A program made the position numbers and the translations under genes. A stretch of 62,312 bases of DNA from Gammaproteobacteria bacterium (GTDB lineage Bacteria > Pseudomonadota > Gammaproteobacteria > Pseudomonadales > Pseudohongiellaceae), in the NCBI GenBank assembly GCA_002723195.1, contig PBNR01000075.1, positions 1-62,312 on the forward strand. The letters are read 5' to 3'. The notes under the pieces are model-generated. The model saw only the letters and a list, made by a program, of their open reading frames with translations. It did not search any database and had not been told where the DNA came from. Of this stretch, positions 54,001 to 62,312 are shown in pieces. How positions within the stretch are numbered: position 1 is the first letter of the stretch; each line of letters opens with the position of its first letter.

Positions 54001-55305
54001 ATGGCTGATCCAAAATACGATCAGGGTGTCCGCAGGGATAAGGACATTATTCCTTATGTTGTTGAAGTTTTACCAGAAGATGAGTTTGGTGATCTTCAAT
54101 TTGATGGGGATTTAATTTATGGGCATGGTGCTGATGGTGATGTAACAATCACAGGTGATACATCATTGTCTGAAGACATGTATTACAACAATCTGACTAT
54201 TAATAGTGGTGCGACTTTAAACCCTAATGGGTTCAGGGTTTTTGTTAAAAACACTCTTGCTTTGAACGGCGATTTGGGTATTAAAGACACTGTGTCAAGT
54301 GTGACTACAGGGACTTTAGAAGGAACTGTAGGAGTTGGGGCAAATGTTGTTGACGGTTTAGGCGGAGCAGGTGAACCTGATGGTTACGTTCCGGGTTATA
54401 CGTTTACGGGATCTGGTTCTAAAACTACTTCTGCTGGTGTTGCTTCTAAAGATTTTTATGATCTTCGTGATGCTATTAATGCTTACAAACAACGTGGCGA
54501 AACTTTTTTCCGCGCTAAAGGCGGAGCAGGTGGTGGAACAGGTGCAGATGGAGCAGATGTTGCTGGAACAGACGGATCGTATCCTCCGAACGCTAGTTCT
54601 GTGGGAGCAGAAGGAGGAAAAGGAGCGGCAGGAACGGGTGGATCTGGTGGAACTGGAGGTCGTGGTGGAGGGGTAGTTATGGTTTCCGCTCGGACGATCA
54701 CAGGGTCTGGCGGATTATATTGCGAAGGTGGCGCTGGGAATGATGGTACGGCAGGAACCACAGGCGATACTGCTCCCGATTATTTTCAGCCAGCGACAGG
54801 CGGATACCAGCCTGCTACATTTAACTCACACGCCACCGTTGAATTTGGCATAATTGGTTATCAAGAGCAAGTAACTGGGAATACTTTTGTTGGAAATGGT
54901 GATGGACACGCAGCGTATTCAGGTCCGCCATGCACAGACGGTCAGCATGTTCCTGCTTATTATTTAGACGCTACTTGGCATCTTCCAGCATTTTTTGTTT
55001 GCAACGCACACACCGATTACCCAGCCCAGCCAGAAACTTTCACTGAAAACCCTGTCCACGGAGAAGTGGCGCAGTACGGCAATCATGCTGGTGTCGGGTA
55101 TGCATACACACCGGGGCAGAGTTTTTATGTTGCCGCTGTTACATATCCGGGTGGTGCTGGAGGAATAGGGGCGACAGGTCAACGTGGGGGACGCGGAGGC
55201 GGAGGTGCTCTAATAGTGGTCACTAGAAAGGCTGGAACACCGAGTTACACTTACAATACAGGAGTTAATGGCGCTTTAATTGCCTTAGATAGTGCCAATG
55301 TTTAA
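54001..55305 (+). CDS. Gly-rich tail fibre / adhesin-like protein
   Basis: GHGADGDVTITGDTSLSEDMYYNNLTINSGATLNPNGFRVFVKNTLALNGDLG; polyglycine-rich GAAGTGGSGGTGGRGGG region. Confidence 0.75.
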   Translation: MADPKYDQGVRRDKDIIPYVVEVLPEDEFGDLQFDGDLIYGHGADGDVTITGDTSLSEDMYYNNLTINSGATLNPNGFRVFVKNTLALNGDLGIKDTVSSVTTGTLEGTVGVGANVVDGLGGAGEPDGYVPGYTFTGSGSKTTSAGVASKDFYDLRDAINAYKQRGETFFRAKGGAGGGTGADGADVAGTDGSYPPNASSVGAEGGKGAAGTGGSGGTGGRGGGVVMVSARTITGSGGLYCEGGAGNDGTAGTTGDTAPDYFQPATGGYQPATFNSHATVEFGIIGYQEQVTGNTFVGNGDGHAAYSGPPCTDGQHVPAYYLDATWHLPAFFVCNAHTDYPAQPETFTENPVHGEVAQYGNHAGVGYAYTPGQSFYVAAVTYPGGAGGIGATGQRGGRGGGGALIVVTRKAGTPSYTYNTGVNGALIALDSANV

Positions 55306-55758
55306 ATGCAAACCATATTTTTTGTTCCAAAGGACGAAAACCCAGATGACTATGTTGATGATTGCAGTCTTTGGGGGCTACCGATAGTTCACGGTGTTAG
55401 TAATAAATTAACTGAACATAATTTAAATTTTGAAAAAGCAGGAGTTTTAAAGATCCCTGAAAAGAATAATTTCTTTTACAAAGAAGAATTTCCTGTGGGG
55501 TTTCATCAGAAAGCAACATTAGAAAATGACTTTTATGATTTACGAAACGATTTTACGTTAAATGTTTTCAACAAACGTGCTGGTGAGTTGGAGTACGAAA
55601 ATCTAAAACCTTTTTTTGCGGAGAAACATCGTGTTAGGTGGGTGTTTCAAATTATTAAAACAGGCAAATATGATTTGACTGTTCTTAAAAATGGTGAACC
55701 TTTTAATGATGATAAGAATATTTTTTATGTTTTTTTGCGGGAAAAATTATGGAATTAA
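55306..55758 (+). CDS. hypothetical protein in the oxygenase/halogenase cassette
   Basis: 150 aa, overlaps the next gene by 10 nt; no family recognised. Confidence 0.7.
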   Translation: MQTIFFVPKDENPDDYVDDCSLWGLPIVHGVSNKLTEHNLNFEKAGVLKIPEKNNFFYKEEFPVGFHQKATLENDFYDLRNDFTLNVFNKRAGELEYENLKPFFAEKHRVRWVFQIIKTGKYDLTVLKNGEPFNDDKNIFYVFLREKLWN

Positions 55759-56513
55759 TCGCAGCAGGTATTGCTCTGTGGCGTAATGCTTTTGAAATTG
55801 AAGATGGTTTTGCAGAAGAGTATTTTGCTTATCGGTTTGAACAGAGTCGAGGGGTTTCTTGGAGGGGCGACAAGGCTTTAGTCAAAGAAAATTTGGCGTA
55901 TTATGAAAGTGGTGCTAATCCTTTACGAGTTGGTAATTACTCGTTAGATGAGACTTTTACAGAAGACAATAAATACGATTCATACAGTTTGTATTTGCAT
56001 AAAGTTTTAATGAAAGGATTAAAGGATTATTTAAAAACATACCCTGTATTGCAAAAAGATATTCATTTTATTGAAAACTATAGACTTGTCTACTATCAGC
56101 CCGGTGATTATATGAGATTACACAGTGACCAATCGTGGAGCGGTAATGAAGGTCGTTCTGAACCTGCTGACCTAATTGAAAATGAAAATGGGCTTAGAAC
56201 TATTTGTTGTATCCAACATTTAAGTTCATCTTCCGATGGGGAAGATCCTGAATGGGGCGAATTTGATGGGGGTGAAGTTTCTTGGCCGTATGTGACAGAT
56301 AAATCTTTTATGCCTCAACAGGGAGACATGCTGATTTATCCCGCGAATTTTTTATACTCACATCAAGTAGACAGGGTTTTAAGTGGGCATCGAATATCTA
56401 ATTTGGTTTGCATAGGGCATGGGAAGATTCCTCCGAGGGTTAAGCCTTTTGGACCATTGGGATACGAGTATTTAGATTTTAAAGATGAGAAAATAGATTG
56501 GAAAGGTTGGTAG
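55749..56513 (+). CDS. 2OG-Fe(II) oxygenase (prolyl-4-hydroxylase-like)
   Basis: YQPGDYMRLHSDQSW (HxD) ... FDGGEVSWPYVTDKSFMPQQGDMLIYPANFLYSHQVDRVLSGHRISNLVCI. Confidence 0.88.
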   Translation: MELIAAGIALWRNAFEIEDGFAEEYFAYRFEQSRGVSWRGDKALVKENLAYYESGANPLRVGNYSLDETFTEDNKYDSYSLYLHKVLMKGLKDYLKTYPVLQKDIHFIENYRLVYYQPGDYMRLHSDQSWSGNEGRSEPADLIENENGLRTICCIQHLSSSSDGEDPEWGEFDGGEVSWPYVTDKSFMPQQGDMLIYPANFLYSHQVDRVLSGHRISNLVCIGHGKIPPRVKPFGPLGYEYLDFKDEKIDWKGW

Positions 56514-56515
56514 TA

Positions 56516-57106
56516 ATGAAAGTGGAAATGCCTGTTCCTTGTTTGCGGATGCATGAAGATTGGTATCCCGAATGTGACAAATTATTAGAAAGTGTTATAG
56601 GAGCGGCAGAGAAAGAATATTCTATTTGCCCTTGGATGCGTTCTAGGGTTGCTGCCCAAACTGGAAATGTTGATGCATTTGACTATAGAAGTAGTGTCCA
56701 ATGTTCACTTCAAGACATTTTGGTGAGTTCCGATCCTGATTTCGCAGAGGTGCGTCGTTCTGTAGAGCATTTCACGCTACGAATTGATGAATTGATACGA
56801 GATTACAATGAAAGTTATGAAACAGGCATCAAACAAAGTGAAGGCTTTCATGTTTTAAGATATCAAAACAAAGCAGAATATCGTAATCATCACGATCATG
56901 GAGTTATGAATCAGCGAACTTTAAGTTTGGTTATGTTTTTGAATGATGATTATGAAGGTGGAGAATTAGAATTTCCTTATTTTGATTACAAAGTAGTTCC
57001 TCGAAAAGGGAAAGTTGTTTTGTTTCCTTCTAGTTTTGCGTATTCGCATATAGCGCATCCTGTTGAAGAAGGAACAAAGTACACGGCTATTAATTGGTAC
57101 AAGTAA
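56516..57106 (+). CDS. second 2OG-Fe(II) oxygenase
   Basis: FHVLRYQNKAEYRNHHDHG...LSLVMFLNDDYEGGELEFPYFDYKVVPRKGKVVLFPSSFAYSHIAHPVEEGTKYTAINW; ATG at 56516 preferred over 56498. Confidence 0.88.
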   Translation: MKVEMPVPCLRMHEDWYPECDKLLESVIGAAEKEYSICPWMRSRVAAQTGNVDAFDYRSSVQCSLQDILVSSDPDFAEVRRSVEHFTLRIDELIRDYNESYETGIKQSEGFHVLRYQNKAEYRNHHDHGVMNQRTLSLVMFLNDDYEGGELEFPYFDYKVVPRKGKVVLFPSSFAYSHIAHPVEEGTKYTAINWYK

Positions 57107-58582
57107 ATGCGTATTGTGGTTGTCGGGCGTGGTAACGCTGGGTTTATTTCTTCTTTAATTTTAAGACGTGCTTTTCCTAATTTTCCGATAACTATTATTG
57201 GTTCTCAGGAAGTTCCAATAATAGGAGTTGGAGAAGGCAGTCAAGAGCATTTGGCAATATTTTTAGATTATTGCAAGTTGGAGCGGGCTGAAATACTTCC
57301 AGCATCTTTAGCAACTTTAAAAAAAGGAATCCGATTTGAAAATTGGGGCAGTTCTTTTCCTGACTATTTTCATGCAATTGTGGGAGGACCACAAGACTTT
57401 TCACTTGGAAGTTTCGGATTTAATGCCGAGTATGCAGAACTGCTCAGGACAGAAACCCCAATTTCAGAAGGTCTTGTCACAAAAGAAAGAATCTTTTCAG
57501 ATGAAACAAGTGTTAATCAACCATTCAGATCTGTAAATCAATACCATTTTGACACTTATGAATTAAATGACTATTTCACTCTTAAAGCAAAACAAAGAAA
57601 TATTCAAGTTGTTGATGGTCATGTAGAAAAAGTTAATACAAAAGACGGCATCATAGGCAGTGTCGTATTAAAAGATGGCTCTTTGATAAACGGTGATTTT
57701 TGGATTGATGCTTCTGGTTTTAATCGCATTTTGATGTCTCACCTTTCGGAAAATAATTGGTGTTCTTATAGTGATTATCTTTTAACTGATTCTGCTATTG
57801 CTTTCCGTACTCCATTAGATGAAAGTGGAAAAATACATCCTTACACTCGTGCAAGAGCCTTGAGTTCAGGGTGGGCTTGGGAAATCCCCACGCAAACGCA
57901 AAGAGGTAATGGATATGTTTATTCTTCTCAATTTTGCAGTGAAGAAGAAGCAGTTGCCGAAATGGAAAAGTTGCTTAATGTAGAAATATCTGAATATCGA
58001 ACATTTACCTTTGATCCGGGTCATTTAAAAGACATTTGGGTGGGTAACTGTGTGGGAATGGGTCTTGCGGGTTCTTTTATAGAGCCTTTAGAAGCAACGT
58101 CAATTGGAACCACTATCGCTCAAACAAATGGGCTGTTGCAGTATTTGGCGAGTTATCAACCCAGTAATGACAATTCACGGCAACAATATAAAGAAGGTTT
58201 TGAAGCATTGATGTCTAATATTTTGGACATGATCAGACTGCATTATGTTAGCGATCGTGAAGACACTCCATTCTGGAAAGCACAAAAAGAGGCTCCTCTT
58301 ACTGAAAGTTTAGAAAAACTTCTAGATTTATGGAAAGAAAAAGTGCCAGACGTTTCAGATATAAGAATCAAAAACAGGGAAATGCATATGTTTTTTGGTT
58401 CTAATTTTTATTTAGTGGCACAAGCGCAAGGGCTACTAGATCCACAACTCGCTGAAAAGAGTTTGGATGCATATGGTTTATCAGAATCAATTAAAGATGT
58501 AATGTATAAAATAAGGGAACATCACTTGTCTAGCCCTTATGAGGATCATGCTGAAGCGATTAAAAGACTCTCATCTAATTAG
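57107..58582 (+). CDS. flavin-dependent tryptophan-halogenase-family protein
   Basis: FAD motif VVGRGNAGF; GVGEGSQEHL; LATLKKGIRFENW (catalytic Lys region); GWAWEIPTQTQRGNGYVYSSQF (WxW-IP); VGNCVGMGLAGSFIEPLEATSI. Confidence 0.9.
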   Translation: MRIVVVGRGNAGFISSLILRRAFPNFPITIIGSQEVPIIGVGEGSQEHLAIFLDYCKLERAEILPASLATLKKGIRFENWGSSFPDYFHAIVGGPQDFSLGSFGFNAEYAELLRTETPISEGLVTKERIFSDETSVNQPFRSVNQYHFDTYELNDYFTLKAKQRNIQVVDGHVEKVNTKDGIIGSVVLKDGSLINGDFWIDASGFNRILMSHLSENNWCSYSDYLLTDSAIAFRTPLDESGKIHPYTRARALSSGWAWEIPTQTQRGNGYVYSSQFCSEEEAVAEMEKLLNVEISEYRTFTFDPGHLKDIWVGNCVGMGLAGSFIEPLEATSIGTTIAQTNGLLQYLASYQPSNDNSRQQYKEGFEALMSNILDMIRLHYVSDREDTPFWKAQKEAPLTESLEKLLDLWKEKVPDVSDIRIKNREMHMFFGSNFYLVAQAQGLLDPQLAEKSLDAYGLSESIKDVMYKIREHHLSSPYEDHAEAIKRLSSN

Positions 58583-59300
58583 AACATATGCGGATTTACC
58601 TAAGGTTAATCCCGGAGAAATCCTAGTTTCGCCTATTGTGGATGATTGTTTAGAGTTTCCTCCTGTTATTAATGAAACAACTTGGCCAGATTGGTTTAGA
58701 GATCCCCGAATAGCAGAACCCGGAACGATTGCCAGTTGTAAAGGAATACAAGATTTATTAAGTACAGGTATTACTTTTCATTTGTGGTGTGATTATGAAT
58801 TTTATTGGGATGCACCAAAACAAAGTTTTAGTGCTAGGGCAAGCGATCCGAGATTTTCTGCTGAAAGTTTTCCTTATTCAAATACGGTTGGATGTCCGAT
58901 TGCAAATGCTCGTAAGATGAGGGAATCTAGTTGGCCGAAACTGGTGAATCCTTGGTGTGTAAAAACGGCAAAAGGTTACTCTTCACTTTTAATACCCACT
59001 CTTTATGACGCAGATCCTAAATATCATGCTTTGCCGGGGATTGTTCACACGGATTACTACCACGCTGTTAATGCGGTTTTACAAATTAATACCGATGAAG
59101 AATTTATCATTAAAGCCGGAACACCTTTATTTCAGTTAATTCCATTTAAACGTAAAGATAACATTTCTAAAATGACAGTTGTTCCTCATGAAGCCGCTGT
59201 AAAAATGCGGGCACGAGGCGTGGCATATGGGAATATTAACCCATTCAGCAGGAGAGGTCTTTATAGGAAACATCAGCGCAAGGCTGACGCTGATTCTTAA
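58539..59300 (+). CDS. conserved phage-type protein with dUTPase/dCTP-deaminase-like motif
   Basis: Overlaps the halogenase gene 3' end by 44 nt; KLVNPWCVKTAKGYSSLLIPTLYDADPKYHALPGIVHTDYYHAVNAVLQINTDEEFIIKAGTPLFQLIPFKR. Confidence 0.65.
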   Translation: MRIMLKRLKDSHLIRTYADLPKVNPGEILVSPIVDDCLEFPPVINETTWPDWFRDPRIAEPGTIASCKGIQDLLSTGITFHLWCDYEFYWDAPKQSFSARASDPRFSAESFPYSNTVGCPIANARKMRESSWPKLVNPWCVKTAKGYSSLLIPTLYDADPKYHALPGIVHTDYYHAVNAVLQINTDEEFIIKAGTPLFQLIPFKRKDNISKMTVVPHEAAVKMRARGVAYGNINPFSRRGLYRKHQRKADADS

Positions 59301-59321
59301 AAGATCGACTAATATCTCTGC

Positions 59322-59582
59322 ATGGCAGACGAAACCCCAGATATCGGCAAGCAAATAGTTGATGTAGAAGCAGCCGACAAATTTGGAGAGGATTTACCCG
59401 TAGTTGTCAAAGACTATGTGGTCGTTGCTGAAATCATGACAGATGAAGGTAGTAGTTTGTTGGTTTCTACTGGGGCAACTACGACTCCGTGGGCTGTTTA
59501 TGGGCTTTTACAGTATGGTGAACGGTTTTTTGAAGATCAGTTCTATAACCCCAACTTTAACCCAGATATAGGCAATGAATGA
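59322..59582 (+). CDS. small hypothetical protein
   Basis: 86-aa ORF MADETPDIGKQIVDVEAADKFGEDLP.... Confidence 0.65.
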   Translation: MADETPDIGKQIVDVEAADKFGEDLPVVVKDYVVVAEIMTDEGSSLLVSTGATTTPWAVYGLLQYGERFFEDQFYNPNFNPDIGNE

Positions 59583-59604
59583 TATAGACTGTTTTTTGAA
59601 GAGG

Positions 59605-59630
59605 TCTGCCAAGGCAGAGGGCAGATTTTC
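59605..59630 (+). terminator. terminator/attenuator-like hairpin
   Basis: TCTGCC-aaggcagag-GGCAGA-TTTTC between 59582 and 59656. Confidence 0.5.
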
Positions 59631-59655
59631 TAAACTATCTTTAATGAGGTAAATA

Positions 59656-60003
59656 ATGCCCGCTGGTGTATACAATTTTAACTGTGAACAAGGTTCAACC
59701 TTTGAAAGAGTCATTGAAGTAACTAATAATGATGACACCATTAAAAACCTTGATGGTGTAACTGCAAGAATGCAAGTTAGAACTTCAGTAGATGCATCAT
59801 CTGCTTTAGTTGAATTTACTACTGAAAATGGACGCATCACTATTAACGGTGAATTAGGGACTATAACTTTATCTTTATCAGCCTCAGATACTGCTGGCTT
59901 AACACAAGGTGGAGTATATGATTTAGAATTAGTAGATGCTTCAAGCAATGTAGAACGTCTTATAGAGGGCAATTTTAATCTAGAACAGAATGTGACAGTT
60001 TAA
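59656..60003 (+). CDS. tail-associated Ig-like/BppU-N-like protein
   Basis: MPAGVYNFNCEQGSTFERVIEVTNNDDTIKNLDGVTARMQVR...GVYDLELVDASSNVERLIEGNFNLEQNVT. Confidence 0.75.
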   Translation: MPAGVYNFNCEQGSTFERVIEVTNNDDTIKNLDGVTARMQVRTSVDASSALVEFTTENGRITINGELGTITLSLSASDTAGLTQGGVYDLELVDASSNVERLIEGNFNLEQNVTV

Positions 60004-60461
60004 TGGCGGTTTATAACGTAACAACAGAAGAAATTAGAAACATCGTTACTACAACCGCGGCTGACCCAAATAAGGTCTATGTCAAGGTAATGTCAACAGT
60101 TGGCAGTTCTAGCGCCATTTTGTTGGATGGAACCACGGCACCTACTAGTGCGACTGGGGCAAATGGAAATTGGTATATTCATCGTGTCGCATCCTCTGGC
60201 GAAGCACGTTTATATGGACCAAAAGACTCTGGTACATGGTCTGCTGATTACATAACGATTACTGGATCTAACCGACATGTGCATACACAAGGCTCTGCGG
60301 CTACGACTTGGACGGTTACACACACATTAGGAGGCAGACCTTCTGTAACAGTTGTAGATTCTACCGGCACAGTGGTGGTAGGTGATGTACAATATGACTC
60401 GGATACGCAGGTTACAATTACGTTTTCTGCGGCATTTTCAGGATCGGCTTATTTGACGTAG
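60003..60461 (+). CDS. tail fibre-associated protein
   Basis: 152 aa; AATTWTVTHTLGGRPSVTVVDSTGTVVVGDVQYDSDTQVTITFSAAFSGSAYL, similar in style to the end of the next ORF. Confidence 0.75.
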   Translation: MAVYNVTTEEIRNIVTTTAADPNKVYVKVMSTVGSSSAILLDGTTAPTSATGANGNWYIHRVASSGEARLYGPKDSGTWSADYITITGSNRHVHTQGSAATTWTVTHTLGGRPSVTVVDSTGTVVVGDVQYDSDTQVTITFSAAFSGSAYLT

Positions 60462-60474
60462 TTCCGAGGTACAT

Positions 60475-62025
60475 ATGGCGCAGAAGTTTGTCACTAATTT
60501 AAATATCAACCAGAACGAACTTCAGAACGCCAAATTTCAGTTTTCTGCTGGAGATCCGGGTTCTGGTGAGTTCGAGGGTCGATTAATTTATGACACCACG
60601 AACAATATAATCAAGTATTACAACAGTAGTGCTTGGAAACAAGTTGTCACTGATGTCACTTCTAATACAACTGCTTTAACAGTTACGGCTGGTACGGCAG
60701 GAAGTCCTCAATTAACGATTGCGGAAGCAAATGGTTCTACTGCTGGAATTATGTCAGCAGCCCATTACACGCTTGTAAATAATGCTACGGAAGCGGACAC
60801 TGCTTCTACAATTATGAAGCGTGATGCTAGTGGACACGTAAATGTAACAAAGGTAACAGGTTTAGCAGAACCGACTAATTCTAGTGATGCGGCAACAAAA
60901 GGCTATGTAGACGCTCGTGCCGCTGGATTAGATCCAAAAGAATCAGTTGTTGCGGCTTCGACAGCAAATGTGACTTTAGCAAGCGCTGTTGAAAATGGTG
61001 ACACTTTAGATGGTGTAACACTTTCTACAGGCGACAGGATCTTACTTAAAGATCAATCAACAGGTTCTCAAAATGGTGTTTACACGGTTAATGCTTCTGG
61101 TGCGCCAACTCGTGCTACGGATTTCGACACAGGCACAGAGGCAACTGCTGGATGTTTCTTCTTCGTGGAGCAAGGTACTGCAAATGCAAATCGTGGTTAC
61201 GTTTTACAGTCAAAGTCGGGTGGCGGTTCTTACACAATAGATACTGACACTCTTGTCTTTTCGCAATTCTCAGGCGCAGGGCAAATAGATGCTGGTGCTG
61301 GTTTAACAAAGAGCGGCGATGTATTAAATGTTGGCGCAGGCGATGGAATCACAGTTAACGCAAATGATGTTGCTTTAGCAAGTAGTACAGCAGGTGACGG
61401 AATTACTTTCACTTCTGGTGTTCTTTCAATTTCTACAAGTGCGGCTGGTGACGGTCTAGGAATAGCAAGCGGTGTTCTTTCCGTCAATATTGCGTCTGCT
61501 GGAGGTTTAGAAACCTCTGGAGACAATGTTCAAATCAAAATAAATACTGGTGTCGCTGGTCTGGAAACAGACAGTAGCGGTTTGGCTCTCAAATCAGATA
61601 TAGCAGGCACAGGTATTAGTTTCACCGCAGGTATTTTAAGCGCCGATGCATCAAACCTTGCGGCAAGCGGTTCAGGTGGTGTAACAGGAACCCTTCCAGT
61701 AGGAAGCGGTGGTACAGGTGCAACAACTGCCGCTGATGCAAGAGCAAATGGTTATCTTGCGGCTGGTGATTCTTCTGGAGGAACGAGAACCACAAGTAAT
61801 CCATTAATAAGTCGTACAGTTGCACAAAATGTAGGAGATGCTTCTGCTACCTCTTACACAATTACTCACGGTTTAGGTACTCGTGATGTAACAGTTCAGG
61901 TTTATGACAGTTCAAGTTATGACACGATTATTTGTGACGTAGTTCGGACGGATACCCACTCTGCAACGATCTCGTTCTCCACGGCTCCTGCAAGTAATGC
62001 ATACCGAGTAGTGGTAACAGGTTAG
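60475..62025 (+). CDS. large tail fibre protein
   Basis: NSSDAATKGYVDARAAGLDPKESVVAAS...GDRILLKDQSTGSQNGVYTVNASGAPTRATDFD...; repeated GLxxxSGVLSV units. Confidence 0.88.
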   Translation: MAQKFVTNLNINQNELQNAKFQFSAGDPGSGEFEGRLIYDTTNNIIKYYNSSAWKQVVTDVTSNTTALTVTAGTAGSPQLTIAEANGSTAGIMSAAHYTLVNNATEADTASTIMKRDASGHVNVTKVTGLAEPTNSSDAATKGYVDARAAGLDPKESVVAASTANVTLASAVENGDTLDGVTLSTGDRILLKDQSTGSQNGVYTVNASGAPTRATDFDTGTEATAGCFFFVEQGTANANRGYVLQSKSGGGSYTIDTDTLVFSQFSGAGQIDAGAGLTKSGDVLNVGAGDGITVNANDVALASSTAGDGITFTSGVLSISTSAAGDGLGIASGVLSVNIASAGGLETSGDNVQIKINTGVAGLETDSSGLALKSDIAGTGISFTAGILSADASNLAASGSGGVTGTLPVGSGGTGATTAADARANGYLAAGDSSGGTRTTSNPLISRTVAQNVGDASATSYTITHGLGTRDVTVQVYDSSSYDTIICDVVRTDTHSATISFSTAPASNAYRVVVTG

Positions 62026-62035
62026 GGGTGAGGTA

Positions 62036-62312
62036 ATGGCACAGAAATTCAAAACCCCAATCAACATAGAAGAACTTGCCGCTACGTCTACTGAGGCGTT
62101 TACGGTCAAATTAGATGCAGAGAGTACAGAACGAATCATCATTACTGCTGACGGAAAGATGACTTGGGGTAGTGGAGCCGCAACAGGCGATACAACTCTT
62201 TATCGTTCTGCGGCGAACACTTTGAAAACAGATGACACTTTTGAAGCAAGTGCAGGTGTTGTAACAATGGCTGATGCCGATACACCTACTGCATCTCTTT
62301 CAGATGGTGCTC
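62036..62312 (+). CDS. tail fibre protein, truncated by the window end
   Basis: ATG at 62036 open to the end: MAQKFKTPINIEELAATSTEAFTVKLDAESTERIIITADGKMTWGSGAATGDTTLYRSAANTL.... Confidence 0.75.
   Translation, partial: MAQKFKTPINIEELAATSTEAFTVKLDAESTERIIITADGKMTWGSGAATGDTTLYRSAANTLKTDDTFEASAGVVTMADADTPTASLSDGA

Noticed and set aside
1-62312. Temperate lifestyle, provirus or a specific host
   Set aside because: No integrase, recognisable repressor operon or att site was seen in this window; host assignment from gene style alone is not justified.

Overview
The window is a contiguous stretch of a tailed-phage genome with a contractile tail (myovirus morphology inferred from the sheath, tube and baseplate genes). 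It appears AT-rich by eye. No tRNA, rRNA, CRISPR array, IS element or integrase was recognised. Layout: (1) 1-7504, early, recombination and modification genes, mostly on the minus strand: SSB, ParB-like, HNH, glycosyltransferase, RecB/Cas4-like nuclease, Rad52-type annealase. (2) 7505-8271, a noncoding-looking region rich in hairpins next to the terminase. (3) 8272-29821, large terminase (minus), then a divergent plus-strand head operon: portal-MuF fusion, prohead protease, a Glu-rich scaffold-like protein, two giant proteins of 1670 and 2101 aa, and the major capsid protein. (4) 29869-34242, terminator, consensus promoter, and a mostly minus-strand island that includes a B12-dependent (class II) ribonucleotide reductase and a small HTH protein. 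(5) 34327-55305, connector, sheath, tube, frameshifted chaperones, tape measure, baseplate, M15 peptidase and tail fibres. (6) 55306-59300, an enzymatic cassette: two 2OG-Fe(II) oxygenases, a flavin-dependent tryptophan-halogenase-like protein and a dUTPase-motif-like protein. (7) 59322-end, more fibre genes. The strongest candidate for a new system is the ~12 kb insertion between protease and capsid. It encodes two giant proteins that share an Excalibur-like Ca-binding module. Each is followed by a small acidic overlapping ORF. One ends in a PI3/4-kinase-like domain and the other in a GNAT-like segment. I read them as candidate virion-packaged effector and partner pairs. The halogenase/oxygenase cassette among the fibre genes is second. 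All family calls come from reading the sequence by eye; no database search was run.
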